Source: Candidatus Binatia bacterium (GTDB lineage Bacteria > Desulfobacterota > Binatia > UBA12015). From it: 64,000 nucleotides of DNA. A program made the translations under genes and the position numbers. The stretch is taken from contig JAQWJE010000038.1 of the NCBI GenBank assembly GCA_029248525.1, forward strand, positions 1 through 64,000, read 5' to 3'. A model generated the notes under the pieces. That model was not told the origin of the DNA and searched no databases. It saw only the letters and a program-made list of their open reading frames with translations. The number at the start of each line of letters is the position of its first letter. Position 1 is the first letter of the stretch. This document shows positions 16,782 to 25,631 of this stretch, piece after piece.

Positions 16782-18327
16782 CGGATTCGTTCGGGGCAGG
16801 AGACCCCCCGGATAGAGTAGCGAGTCGGTCGGCGAGTGCCACATGGCCGGCGGCGCGCGCTTGTTTCTCCAGCCGCAGAAGGCGAAGCCACCCCGCGCCC
16901 CAACCATCGAGGCCGGGCCGACCGGCGATTTCAGTCGCGCGTTCCTCGATCGCGCGATGTGAGTCCGTGGGGGTCGATGTTCGCAGGGCGATCCGATCGG
17001 CTAGCATCTGAATCGAGCCCTCGGCCACCCAGCCCATCGGCGATCCCATCGGGTGCTGCCGAGCTTCGCGACTCTGGTAGAGCGCGAGCCGGTTCCGGGC
17101 TGCAACCAGTGCTTCGTTCGCACGTTTCATATCGGCTGCGTTCAACGCGGCTTCGCCCTCAAGCGCCAGACCGACGATCTGGCTGATCGAATTCGGGTTG
17201 CTGGAGAGTTTGCGCGCAGCGGCCAGAGCCTCATCATTCCGCCCGGCATAGAGCAGGTACTCCGGCCAGATGGTGTGCCAGGTCACCGTTTGCGGGTCCG
17301 GAACCGGCGTCCGGAACGCTTCGCGGAGGGCGGCGGCAGCTTCGCGGTTGCGACCGACGCGCAAGTAGGCCAGCCCCAGAAGCGAGAGGTTGTGGACACG
17401 ATGCCAGTCGGCATCGGCAGGAATGCCCTCTTCGCGAAAATACTCTCTTTCCAGCGCGTCGGCTGCTTCCAATTCCTCGACGGCAACGTCCCACTTTCCG
17501 ATCCGCGGCAGCGTATGGGCATACATATGGCGGGCATGGGGCACTCGCGGAGCCAGGCGAGCAAACCGTGCGGCTTCGCTCGCGGCCTCAAAATAGCGCC
17601 CGGTATTTTCGTAAGAATGGGCCAGATAGTGCCGGGCACCGGGGTGCTCCGGGGCGATGCGAATGGCGGATTCGTAATACGGAATGGAGGCTTCCCTTCC
17701 GCTCATGCCCTTGCCCCAGGCAACGGCTTCGGAAGCGTTTCCGCGCAGCAGGAGGACTTCGACGTCCTCCGGGTAGACCTTGAGAATCCCGTCCAGTGCG
17801 CGCCGGTAGGCGAGGTGAGCGGCTTGTCCGTTCGGACCCGTCTGGTGGCCTTGCCGCCGGAGGGCCATTGCCTCGATCAGCAGCGCCTCGCGGGAGCCGG
17901 CCTCGGCTTCGAGGGCGCGTGCTCTCTCCAGGTGAAGGTCAGCTCTGACAGGGTCTTTCATCGCCTCGTAGGCCCGGACCAGACCGAGCTCGGCCAATAC
18001 GAGAGTCGGGTCGAGCCGCAAAGACGTGTGGAAGGCCCGTGCGGCTTCGATCCATCGATAGCCGTGTAGCTGCGCGAGGCCTTGCACATAGAGCGCCAAA
18101 GCCTCTGGATTTGCCTCAGATTCGGGGATCGCGATGAATTCCCGACCAACCCCGCGCGCGAGGGCTGCGGGGCGTGTCGTGAGATGGGTCGGCGCCTGCG
18201 CATCCAGCGAATGTGCCGCCGCAAATTCGGCGTCTGCGGGCACAAAACCCATCAGCAGGGCGCCGATCCAGCAAAAGATACCGATTCGGCTCGGATTTTT
18301 GCGGTCTTTTCGCATGGATTTGATCAT
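16768..18327 (-). CDS. Exported tetratricopeptide-repeat protein
   Basis: Encodes 519 residues. A basic start (MRKDRKNPSR) and hydrophobic IGIFCWIGALLMGFVPADA indicate Sec export. TPR-like helix pairs follow: YRWIEAARAFHTSLRLDPTL, AYEAMKDPVRADLHLERARA, YYESAIRIAPEHPGARHYLA, SLLGLAYLRVGRNREAAAAL and YLLYAGRNDEALAAARKL. A conserved-looking HARHMYAHTLPRIGKW segment fits the family of exported TPR proteins of unknown role. ATG 18327 follows GCAGGTTG; an ATG at 18315 is also possible. Its 3' end overlaps the acyltransferase start, so the pair is co-translated. It may organise or sense the glycan made by this cassette; that is inference. Confidence 0.78.
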   Translation of the reverse strand: MIKSMRKDRKNPSRIGIFCWIGALLMGFVPADAEFAAAHSLDAQAPTHLTTRPAALARGVGREFIAIPESEANPEALALYVQGLAQLHGYRWIEAARAFHTSLRLDPTLVLAELGLVRAYEAMKDPVRADLHLERARALEAEAGSREALLIEAMALRRQGHQTGPNGQAAHLAYRRALDGILKVYPEDVEVLLLRGNASEAVAWGKGMSGREASIPYYESAIRIAPEHPGARHYLAHSYENTGRYFEAASEAARFARLAPRVPHARHMYAHTLPRIGKWDVAVEELEAADALEREYFREEGIPADADWHRVHNLSLLGLAYLRVGRNREAAAALREAFRTPVPDPQTVTWHTIWPEYLLYAGRNDEALAAARKLSSNPNSISQIVGLALEGEAALNAADMKRANEALVAARNRLALYQSREARQHPMGSPMGWVAEGSIQMLADRIALRTSTPTDSHRAIEERATEIAGRPGLDGWGAGWLRLLRLEKQARAAGHVALADRLATLSGGSPAPNESDASR

Positions 18328-18481
18328 CAACCTGCAGCTGAAAATACCGGAGAAATTCCGGAAGATTTTTCAGAAAAGCATAGAAGAGCCGAGGATTCAT
18401 CCGGGTTTTTCGGGCGGCCAAGATTTCGGCTCGAGAGCTGCGATGGGGCTAGTAATCCAGCCGAAGCTCATGCTATGCTGC

Positions 18482-18519
18482 AGGGCAGAGACCGTAGCAA
18501 AGCTCACAGAGCTGCCCCC
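18482..18519 (+). promoter_or_regulatory. Structured leader upstream of the exported protein gene
   Basis: GGGCAG (18482-) pairs with CTGCCC about 30 bases later, and inside it AGCTC-ACA-GAGCT forms a second perfect hairpin, ending close to the start codon at 18543. A GCAAAGC run lies between the arms and recalls part of the GEMM riboswitch core, but the rest of that consensus is missing. It may be a translational control hairpin or simply a folded leader. Confidence 0.35.
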
Positions 18520-18542
18520 CCTCAATAATAAGGATAACCCGA

Positions 18543-19286
18543 ATGCTCAATTTGCCAGGAAGTTTTATCCGATTTCTTCTTTTGTCTGTCGTTCTCGTCG
18601 CGGCCTGGATGCCCGCAACCGAGGTGGAAGCCTGTGAACCGGCGGCGGCCATCACCCGCTACGAGCGCGGCATCTGCGAGGACACCACACCCTTCACCCT
18701 CTGCCACGCAGGGCCCTGCAAGAGCAAGCTCGGGGCATTGGACGCGATGGGCCGCTTTCATGTCTTCAAGAACACTGCGAGCTCCAAGATCTCCTGGTTG
18801 GCCTGGGATACGGAAAACCTCACGCGGACCTTGGATGAAGTGGTTGCCGTCAGAGACACAAGCATCGCAGCCTGTGGCGGCGAGCCTGTGGGGAGCGTCG
18901 CTGGTTGCGTCGAGCGCTACCGAATTCCCAACGTCAAGGCGTGTCCTCTCGGACAGGGTCCGAATTGCCCCGGCAATAAAGTCACAGCGACTCTGACCAG
19001 CCTCGAACAGGTCAACGAGGCAACCACTCCCGGCGGGATCGTGACTCTCGTCGATGGTCAGACGATCGAGGGCAAGGGGCGCCAACGTTACTGGCTGCAT
19101 TATGAGGTCTGCTGTCCCGATCAGGGCCAGTTCGGCACCCCTGGTGATCTGCTCAGCACGTCCATCAAATACGCCGTATATGATTCGGTGGGTGGTGGCA
19201 TCATCGGTTGCTCCACCAAGGATACTCGGCGCTCCGATCCACGACGGATCCCGGACAAGACATTTCCGTGCGGCGATCGAAACTGA
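18543..19286 (+). CDS. Exported cysteine-containing protein of unknown function
   Basis: Encodes 247 residues. The signal peptide is clear: MLNLPGSFIRFLLLSVVLVA followed by AWMPATEVEA and a cysteine right after the likely cleavage site. The mature part has about 14 cysteines (for example ERGICEDTTPFTLCHAGPCK, CPLGQGPNCPG, YEVCCPDQG), probably disulfide bonded. Residues 60-75 (GRFHVFKNTASSKISWLAW) look like a beta strand pair. I do not recognise the family. The gene is preceded by a foldable leader and an AAGGATAACC ribosome site and is followed by a strong terminator, so it is a single-gene unit. Confidence 0.72.
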   Translation: MLNLPGSFIRFLLLSVVLVAAWMPATEVEACEPAAAITRYERGICEDTTPFTLCHAGPCKSKLGALDAMGRFHVFKNTASSKISWLAWDTENLTRTLDEVVAVRDTSIAACGGEPVGSVAGCVERYRIPNVKACPLGQGPNCPGNKVTATLTSLEQVNEATTPGGIVTLVDGQTIEGKGRQRYWLHYEVCCPDQGQFGTPGDLLSTSIKYAVYDSVGGGIIGCSTKDTRRSDPRRIPDKTFPCGDRN

Positions 19287-19306
19287 AAAAGATCTCCGTC
19301 GGATGG

Positions 19307-19340
19307 AAAAGGGAGGCAGCTTTGCTGCCTCCCTTTTTTT
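19307..19340 (+). terminator. Rho-independent terminator
   Basis: GGGAGGCAGC (19311-19320), loop TTT, then GCTGCCTCCC (19324-19333) and a run of seven T. Flanking A and T tracts extend the pairing, so it could stop transcription in both directions. It closes the exported-protein unit and isolates cstA downstream. Confidence 0.93.
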
Positions 19341-19387
19341 GTCAGCTTTTGCACCGGGTGGTGCCGGGAAGCTAGGGTAGGGACGTT

Positions 19388-21043
19388 GTGAACGCCGCTA
19401 CTCTCGCTGCTATCGTCTTTGTCGCCTTTGCCCTTGGCTACCGCTTCTATTCCCGGTTTCTGGCGGAGAAAATCTTCGCCCTCCGGGAAGATGAACTGGT
19501 TCCTTCGCGCGAGTTCGAAGACGGTGTGGATTTCGTGCCGACAGAGCGCCGGATTCTGCTCGGCCATCACTATAGCTCCATTGCGGGAGCCGCCCCGATT
19601 GTGGGTCCTGCTCTGGCGGTGATCTGGGGTTGGTTGCCGGCCTTGATCTGGGTGTGCGTCGGTACGGTGTTCATGGGGGCGGTGCATGATTTCGGCGCAC
19701 TGGTTTTGAGCTTGCGCCATCAGGGCCGATCAATCGGCGATCTGGCAGGCGACGTTCTCAACCCTCGCCTCCGGGCGCTCGCTCTTCTCGTGATCACGTT
19801 TCTGACCTGGATTGTTCTGGCTGTTTTCGCCTTTATCATCGCGACCTTGTTTCGCACCTATCCTGGCTCTATTTTCCCGATCAACGTACAGATTCTTTTC
19901 GCTCTCGGCCTCGGTTGGCTGGTGCACCGCCGCGGGATTCCGATCCTCTGGCCATCTCTGATCTGCTTTCTTCTTTTGCTTGGTGCGGTATTCGCAGGAG
20001 ATGCTGTCGCCGCGCAGGCCCCGTGGTTGGCCCAGGTGTCCATTGTGCAATGGGTCTGGATTCTACTGACGTATTGTTTTGTCGCTTCGGTCCTGCCGGT
20101 TTGGGTCCTCTTGCAGCCACGCGATCTGCTCAATGCCCATCAGTTGGTGACAGCCCTGGTGCTGCTTTCGTTGGGGCTTCTGATTGTGCGGCCGGAGATC
20201 CACGCGCCCGCGCTCAATTTGTCGCCCGAAGGGGCCCCCTCCTGGTTTCCCTTTCTGTTTATCACGATCGCATGTGGCGCTATTTCCGGGTTCCATGCGC
20301 TGGTCGCATCGGGGACGACGTCGAAACAGGTCATGAAGATGACTGATGCCCGCTCGATCGGCTACGGAGGAATGCTCGGGGAAGGGGCGCTCGGTTTGCT
20401 CGCTGTGCTGGCGACAACCGCGGGCTTTTCCTCGCGCTCGGCGTGGGAACATCATTATGCCAGCTGGGGGGCGGCGCAGGGGTTGCAAGCCAAGCTCGAG
20501 GCGTTCGTGGACGGTGGCGCCGTGTTCCTCGGCGGCGTCGGTATTCCGCAGGGGCCGGCGTCGACTTTTATGGCGGTCATCGTGATTGCCTTTGCGGCGA
20601 CTTCGCTGGACACCGGCGCGCGGATTCAGCGGTTGGTGATCGCTGAACTCGGAGGGATCTACGGCGTCCGCCCTCTGCAGAACCGTTTCGTTGCTTCGGC
20701 GACTGGAATCGGTCTCGCCTTGTTGCTGGCCGTGACGCAGGGCAGCGGGCAGGGGGGCTTGATTCTCTGGCCCCTTTTCGGCACCTCCAATCAGCTTCTC
20801 GCCGGCGTGACTTTGCTCATCCTGTCGGTGTGGTTGAAGCGTCAGGGAAAGTCTATCCGCTACACCCTGATTCCGCTGCTTTTCCTGAGCAGCGTGACGC
20901 TGTTGGCCATGGCTGAAGAAATGAGTCGCTATTGGGAAAGCGGACGCTTTCTTTTGTTGGGAATCGGTGGTGCGATTCTGATCTGCGATGTCTGGATTCT
21001 CGGCGAAGGCTTTCTGGTCCTTCGCCGAGCACGTTCGTCATGA
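19388..21043 (+). CDS. cstA: Carbon starvation protein CstA family transporter
   Basis: Encodes 551 residues, the shorter type of this family. CstA/BtsT proteins are inner-membrane carriers for pyruvate or peptides. About fifteen hydrophobic segments cover the protein. Conserved signatures are present: HHYSSIAGAAPIVGPALAV, GAVHDFGALVLSLRHQGRSI, GFHALVASGTTSKQ and LWPLFGTSNQLLAG. The start is GTG 19388, preceded by AGGGTAGGG. The stop overlaps the next gene's ATG by 4 bases. The terminator upstream suggests its own promoter in the short gap. Confidence 0.92.
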   Translation: MNAATLAAIVFVAFALGYRFYSRFLAEKIFALREDELVPSREFEDGVDFVPTERRILLGHHYSSIAGAAPIVGPALAVIWGWLPALIWVCVGTVFMGAVHDFGALVLSLRHQGRSIGDLAGDVLNPRLRALALLVITFLTWIVLAVFAFIIATLFRTYPGSIFPINVQILFALGLGWLVHRRGIPILWPSLICFLLLLGAVFAGDAVAAQAPWLAQVSIVQWVWILLTYCFVASVLPVWVLLQPRDLLNAHQLVTALVLLSLGLLIVRPEIHAPALNLSPEGAPSWFPFLFITIACGAISGFHALVASGTTSKQVMKMTDARSIGYGGMLGEGALGLLAVLATTAGFSSRSAWEHHYASWGAAQGLQAKLEAFVDGGAVFLGGVGIPQGPASTFMAVIVIAFAATSLDTGARIQRLVIAELGGIYGVRPLQNRFVASATGIGLALLLAVTQGSGQGGLILWPLFGTSNQLLAGVTLLILSVWLKRQGKSIRYTLIPLLFLSSVTLLAMAEEMSRYWESGRFLLLGIGGAILICDVWILGEGFLVLRRARSS

Positions 21044-22554
21044 GGCTGCGGGGGCGGACTCTTTTCGTCGGAATCCTTTTGCTGCTGACGCTCCCGGTTC
21101 CAACATTTTCTATGCCGGCGGTCTCGCCGCGGATTGATGGATTGTTCCCGGAGTGGACGGAAAAAATCCAAGCCCGTGCGGACGGTGAATATATCTATCT
21201 GAAGTTTACCTTGCCGACCAAGGTCACGCTGCAAGGCGCGCCGCATCCGATCCGACTCTTTCTCGATCTGGATGACAACCCGGAGACAAGCAACGCGGGA
21301 CTGGGAAAAACGTTCGGTCTGGGACCGGATCTGGTCGTGACCTTCTCGCCAACCCGGAGGGCCGGTGCGCGTGGTTCCGGGGTCGGCGTTGTCGGCACGG
21401 GGATTTCGGTGGATGGCGAGGCTGTGAGTCCCGGGCGATTGGGGCTGATCTTTGCGCCGATCACCGAAGCACGCTCTTTTGAGTTACGTCTCGCTCGGCC
21501 GGTGATGTCGACGGGCTCGGAGTCGAAGAGTTTGTCGTTGGTGCTCGCGGTTGCATCCGAGGAGGCATCGGACGCGTGGCGCTCGAAGGTTCTGCAGATT
21601 CGTTTGCCGCCGCGAACGGCATCGGAACGGGGTCTGCGGGCGATTCCGGATGGAGGCGACGGACGCATTCGACTGGTTTCCTGGAATGTTTTTTTTGCGC
21701 GACCGCTTGCGGACCCGGAACCATTTGCGCGGATCTTCCGAGCACTGAATCCGGATATGATCATGCTCCAGGAGTGGGAGAAGGTGGATGGCCGGTCGCT
21801 CGCCGCCTGGTTTGATACGCATGTTCCCCGGGAAACTCCGTGGCATGCCCTGACCTCGACTGGCTGGGGTGTTGCGTTGGTGTCCCGGACGCCGCTTGCG
21901 CGGCTGGGTTTGGCGAAGGTCAACCGTCCCGAAGGTGCTCCGGCGGACGACTTTCGTCCAGACGAGTCCTTGCGGGTCGTCGCGGCGCGGACGGATACGG
22001 CGCTCGGCCCGGTGGAATTCGCTTCAATTCATTTGCGCTGCTGCGGCTTTGCCGGGAGTTGGCAGGACCGGGCACGGGTGGCCGAAGTCAAAGCGATTCA
22101 TCGGATGCTCTCTTCGGTATTTGATGCAAGGGAATCGATCCGCGTCGTCGGCGGTGATTTTAATCTGGTCGGCTCGCGCAAGCCGTTGGAGGTTCTGTCG
22201 GCTGGACTGGGGCAGGGTGGCGGCGACCTGCAGCCGGCGCAAGCGCCTCTGGTCGGGGATGAGGTTCACCACACGTGGCGGGACCCGCGTTCGCGGTTCA
22301 CGCCGGGGCGTCTGGACTGGATTCTCTACGATGGCGCAGCGGCAGTCGAGGCTGAGTCCTTTGTATTTGATACGCGGGGGCTGCTACCCGAGGCTCTCGC
22401 AGACGCGGATCTGGCGCTGACGGACTCCGATGTCAGCGACCATTTTGCGGTGGTGTTGGATCTGCTGGCGCCGGCTCGCGAAATCAGACGATCCGACGAC
22501 CGACGACGCCAGCAAGGCGTCGCACGATCGAGCGCGGAATCACATCCGAAATAG
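21040..22554 (+). CDS. Exported endonuclease/exonuclease/phosphatase-family protein with N-terminal beta domain
   Basis: Encodes 504 residues. A signal peptide (MRLRGRTLFVGILLLLTLPV) is followed by about 190 residues of beta-rich, DOMON/CBM9-like sequence (IDGLFPEWTEKIQARADGEY, LDLDDNPETSN). The C-terminal half is an EEP domain: VSWNVFFARP with the first Asn, LQEWEK with the metal-binding Glu, HLRCCG, VGGDFNLVGS and SDVSDHFAVVL with the catalytic SDH. Substrate could be nucleic acid, a phospholipid or a phosphate ester outside the cytoplasm. Coupled to cstA by a 4-base overlap. Its 3' end overlaps a convergent SDR by 71 bases, which is unusual. Confidence 0.83.
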   Translation: MRLRGRTLFVGILLLLTLPVPTFSMPAVSPRIDGLFPEWTEKIQARADGEYIYLKFTLPTKVTLQGAPHPIRLFLDLDDNPETSNAGLGKTFGLGPDLVVTFSPTRRAGARGSGVGVVGTGISVDGEAVSPGRLGLIFAPITEARSFELRLARPVMSTGSESKSLSLVLAVASEEASDAWRSKVLQIRLPPRTASERGLRAIPDGGDGRIRLVSWNVFFARPLADPEPFARIFRALNPDMIMLQEWEKVDGRSLAAWFDTHVPRETPWHALTSTGWGVALVSRTPLARLGLAKVNRPEGAPADDFRPDESLRVVAARTDTALGPVEFASIHLRCCGFAGSWQDRARVAEVKAIHRMLSSVFDARESIRVVGGDFNLVGSRKPLEVLSAGLGQGGGDLQPAQAPLVGDEVHHTWRDPRSRFTPGRLDWILYDGAAAVEAESFVFDTRGLLPEALADADLALTDSDVSDHFAVVLDLLAPAREIRRSDDRRRQQGVARSSAESHPK

Positions 22555-23287
22555 ATGCCGTGAGTCGGTTTCCCAGGCCGGGAACGCGTACGACCTCACC
22601 GGCCATGCAGGCGGCGAACCCCTCCTGTGCAATCGCGGCCGCATCCCCGAGGATTGCGTCAGGGATCATGCGTCCCGCACGCGGCGAGTTTTGTTGTGCG
22701 CCGCGCCATAATTGTGTCTGCACGGGGCCGGGAGCGAGGGTGGTGACCGTGACTCCCGTATCGATCAATTCTTCTGCGAGCCCCTCGCCCAAGGCGAGCA
22801 GGTAGGCCTTCGAGGCGGCATAGGTGCTCATGCCGGGCATTGCCTGAAATCCCGCTGTCGAGGCGATATTGAGCACCCGGCCCCGGCCGCGCGCAACCAT
22901 GCCCGGAATAAATTGGCGACAGAGGGCGGTGGGTGCGACTGCATTCAGGTTGACCTGGCCCAGAACCGAAGAATCATCCTGTTCGTGAAAGCGCCCCACC
23001 TCCATCACGCCGGCATTGTTGACCAGGACGTCGACATCGAAGCTCATCTCCTCCAACTGCGCGGCGATGGCCACCGGGGCATGCGGGTCGAGAAGGTCGT
23101 GCGGCAAGGCGTGGACTCGAGGGCCGCCCGCCGAGCGGAGTTCGTCCGCCAAACTCTCGAGGCGATCCCGACTCCGTGCGACGACAGCGACATGAAAGCC
23201 GGCATCGGAGAACGCACGAGCGAGTTCGCGCCCGATTCCCTCGGAGGCTCCCGTGATCAGAGCAATGTCCCGTCGTGTCTCGGCCAT
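22484..23287 (-). CDS. Short-chain dehydrogenase/reductase (SDR)
   Basis: Encodes 267 residues. Classical motifs: TGASEGIG cofactor loop, NNAG, the catalytic Ser in NIASTAG and YAASK, and PGPVQT after the fold core. It matches the DltE/YqjQ-like group of SDRs active on acyl or steroid-like substrates. The ATG at 23287 fits the family start (MAETRRDIALITGASEG). It converges on the EEP gene with a 71-base 3' overlap and diverges from xylulokinase with a 96-base gap. Substrate not predictable. Confidence 0.88.
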   Translation of the reverse strand: MAETRRDIALITGASEGIGRELARAFSDAGFHVAVVARSRDRLESLADELRSAGGPRVHALPHDLLDPHAPVAIAAQLEEMSFDVDVLVNNAGVMEVGRFHEQDDSSVLGQVNLNAVAPTALCRQFIPGMVARGRGRVLNIASTAGFQAMPGMSTYAASKAYLLALGEGLAEELIDTGVTVTTLAPGPVQTQLWRGAQQNSPRAGRMIPDAILGDAAAIAQEGFAACMAGEVVRVPGLGNRLTASISDVIPRSIVRRLAGVVGRRIV

Positions 23288-23383
23288 GGATGCAGTTTAG
23301 CGCCTCGCGCGGAGGGAATCACCCCGCAAGGTAAATCCGCCGAGGTCTGGCATCCGAGGGGCACAGGGCATAGGAATCTGCAT

Positions 23384-24856
23384 ATGTTCTTGGGGATTGA
23401 TGTCGGAACCTCGGCGGTGAAGTTATTGCTGGTCGATGCAGGTGAGAAAGTGCTGGCTGAGGCTTCGGTCTCCCTGGCGGTGTCTCGACCCGAACCGCTC
23501 TTCTCCGAGCAGGATCCCGAGGATTGGTGGCGCGCTACCGAAGAAGGCATCGCCCGACTGCGGGCGGCGGCACCGCAGGCACTCGCGGCGACGGAGGCCA
23601 TCGGCCTCTCCGGGCAAATGCACGGGGCCACGCTTCTGGACGATGCCGATCATGTGCTCCGACCAGCGATCCTCTGGAACGATGGTCGAAGTGCTGCCCA
23701 ATGTGAGGAATTGTTGCGTCGGGAGCCGCGTCTCCCCGAGATTACCGGGAACCTGGCGTTCCCCGGTTTCACTGCGCCGAAGATTTTGTGGGTGCAGGAA
23801 CATGAACCCGAAATCGCGCGTCGCCTGACGAAGGTTCTGCTGCCCAAGGACTACCTGCGATTGCGGATGACCGGCGAGTCGGTGTCGGATATGGCGGATT
23901 CCGCCGGAACTCTCTGGTTGGATGTGGGCGGCCGCCGCTGGTCGAGCGAAATGCTCGCTGCTACCGGTTTGTGCGAAACGAATATGCCGCGCTTGGTGGA
24001 AGGGAATGCCGCGGCAGGCGAGCTGCGCTCGACGGTGGCCAATGCCTGGGGGCTCTCGACGGGAGTGGTCGTGGCAGGCGGTGCGGGCGATAATGCAGCG
24101 GGTGCGATCGGCGCCGGCGTCGTACGTCCCGGCCAGGGGCTCCTCTCCTTGGGAACATCGGGTGTCTTCCTGCTCGCCGGAGACCGTTTCGCGCCCAGCC
24201 CGAGCACAGCATCGCATGCCTTTTGTCATGCCTTGCCGGGGGCATGGGTGCAGACGGCGGTGCTTCTATCCGCAGCCAGTTGTCTCTCCTGGGTCGCACG
24301 GGCAACCGGTGGGGAGACGGAAGCGCTGCTTCTGGCCGAGCTCGAGGAGAGGGCATCGTCCTCTCGAGTTCTTTTCTTGCCATATCTGTCGGGTGAGCGA
24401 ACTCCGTGGAATGATCCCGAGTTGCGCGGCGCCTTTGTGGGCCTTTCTCATGATACGACGCGCAGCGATCTGGTGCAGGCGGTCCTCGAAGGCGTGGCAT
24501 TCGCTTTTGCCGACGGACAAGAAGCGCTTCTCGCAGCCGGGGGCGTTGTGGATTCGATTCTGGTTTCGGGCGGCGGCGCACGCAGCCTCTATTGGGGCCG
24601 AATTCTCGCGAGCGCGCTTGGTCAGCCCCTGCAGTACCCCGAGGGGGCCGAGATGGGACCGAGTCTCGGAGCGGCTCGTTTGGCGCGGATGTCCGTGAGC
24701 GGCGAGGCGGCTGTCGATGTATGTCCGCTCCCGCCCATTGCCAGCGAAGTCCGACCGGACCCTGATCTCGCCTCGCTCTACGAGAGTCGACGACGCCTGC
24801 ACCGGGATGCACTTGCCGGCCTCCGAGAGCCCATGCACGAGCTTTTGGAGCGATAA
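23384..24856 (+). CDS. xylB: Xylulokinase
   Basis: Encodes 490 residues, the standard length. FGGY-family sugar kinase that phosphorylates D-xylulose to xylulose 5-phosphate for the pentose phosphate pathway. The first domain starts with LGIDVGTSAVKLL and has GLSGQMHGATLLD and ILWNDGR; the ADP-binding part has VVAGGAGDNAAGAIG and LSLGTSGV; the FGGY-like signature region contains FLPYLSGERTPWNDPELRG. The catalytic Asp lies in GAGDNAAG. AGGAATCTGC precedes ATG 23384; the open frame upstream of it overlaps the divergent SDR and is not coding. The stop shares an A with the next ATG (TAATG). Confidence 0.94.
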   Translation: MFLGIDVGTSAVKLLLVDAGEKVLAEASVSLAVSRPEPLFSEQDPEDWWRATEEGIARLRAAAPQALAATEAIGLSGQMHGATLLDDADHVLRPAILWNDGRSAAQCEELLRREPRLPEITGNLAFPGFTAPKILWVQEHEPEIARRLTKVLLPKDYLRLRMTGESVSDMADSAGTLWLDVGGRRWSSEMLAATGLCETNMPRLVEGNAAAGELRSTVANAWGLSTGVVVAGGAGDNAAGAIGAGVVRPGQGLLSLGTSGVFLLAGDRFAPSPSTASHAFCHALPGAWVQTAVLLSAASCLSWVARATGGETEALLLAELEERASSSRVLFLPYLSGERTPWNDPELRGAFVGLSHDTTRSDLVQAVLEGVAFAFADGQEALLAAGGVVDSILVSGGGARSLYWGRILASALGQPLQYPEGAEMGPSLGAARLARMSVSGEAAVDVCPLPPIASEVRPDPDLASLYESRRRLHRDALAGLREPMHELLER

Positions 24857-25602
24857 TGGAACTGGATTTTTTACTGTTGGCTCTCGTGGGTATTTTCGCC
24901 GGCTTCATGAATACGCTTGCCGGCGGGGGGTCCTTGCTGACGCTCCCGGCCTTGATGCTGTTTGGTTTGCCCGCGGATTTTGCGAACGGCACCAATCGGG
25001 TTGCCGTTCTGGCGCAGGCATTGGCGAGCGTGACGTTTTTCGATCGCGAAGGAAAATTCGACCGGCGAGGTCTGGGCCCCCTCCTGGTGCCTGCCTTGTT
25101 GGGGGCCTCGGTGGGGGCCGCGTCAGCCTCCCAGATTCCGGCTTCGTACTTGAAGCCGATTCTGCTTCTGGTCATGACGACGATCGCTCTGACCATGCTC
25201 TTTGCTCCGAAGCTGATCGCCCCCGAACCGACCGATGAGGCACCCCGAGCGCCCGACAAGAAGAGTTTCATCACTTTCTTTGCGATCGGCCTCTACGGCG
25301 GGTTTGCGCAGGCGGGCGTCGGTATTTTTCTGCTCGCGGGGCTTGGCGGTCTGCTCCGATACGATCTGGTGCACGCGAATGGGATGAAGAGCGCGATCGC
25401 TGCCGCTTTCACGGCGCTCTCGCTGCTGATTTTTCTCGCCGCGGGGCAGGTCGAGTGGTTGCCGGGACTCGCACTGGCAGCGGGTATGGTCCTCGGTGCC
25501 AGAGTCGCGGTTTTTCTCGCGATCAAGAGTGGCAACGTCTTGTTGCACCGGATCGTACTGGTCCTGGTTTTGATCAGCTGCGGGGCGGCTTGGTTGAATT
25601 GA
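24856..25602 (+). CDS. TauE/SafE-family permease
   Basis: Encodes 248 residues. The family moves sulfite, sulfoacetate or other small organic anions across the inner membrane. Seven to eight hydrophobic segments, the N-terminal GIFAGFMNTLAGGGSLLTLP signature, and its second-half copy GLYGGFAQAGVGIFLLAGL are present. The start overlaps the xylulokinase stop (TAATG), so the two are translated together; a link with sugar or sugar-acid use is possible but the substrate is unknown. Confidence 0.9.
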   Translation: MELDFLLLALVGIFAGFMNTLAGGGSLLTLPALMLFGLPADFANGTNRVAVLAQALASVTFFDREGKFDRRGLGPLLVPALLGASVGAASASQIPASYLKPILLLVMTTIALTMLFAPKLIAPEPTDEAPRAPDKKSFITFFAIGLYGGFAQAGVGIFLLAGLGGLLRYDLVHANGMKSAIAAAFTALSLLIFLAAGQVEWLPGLALAAGMVLGARVAVFLAIKSGNVLLHRIVLVLVLISCGAAWLN

Positions 25603-25631
25603 CCCGCGGGGACCCCGGCTCCTGACCGGGT

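Noticed and set aside
18420-18542. GEMM c-di-GMP riboswitch
   Set aside because: Only a GCAAAGC run and hairpins match; the conserved GGCAAACC element and second tetraloop-receptor part are not found, so it is listed only as a structured leader.
22712-23383. In-frame extension upstream of xylulokinase
   Set aside because: It is antisense to the SDR gene; the kinase family start and a ribosome site are at 23384.
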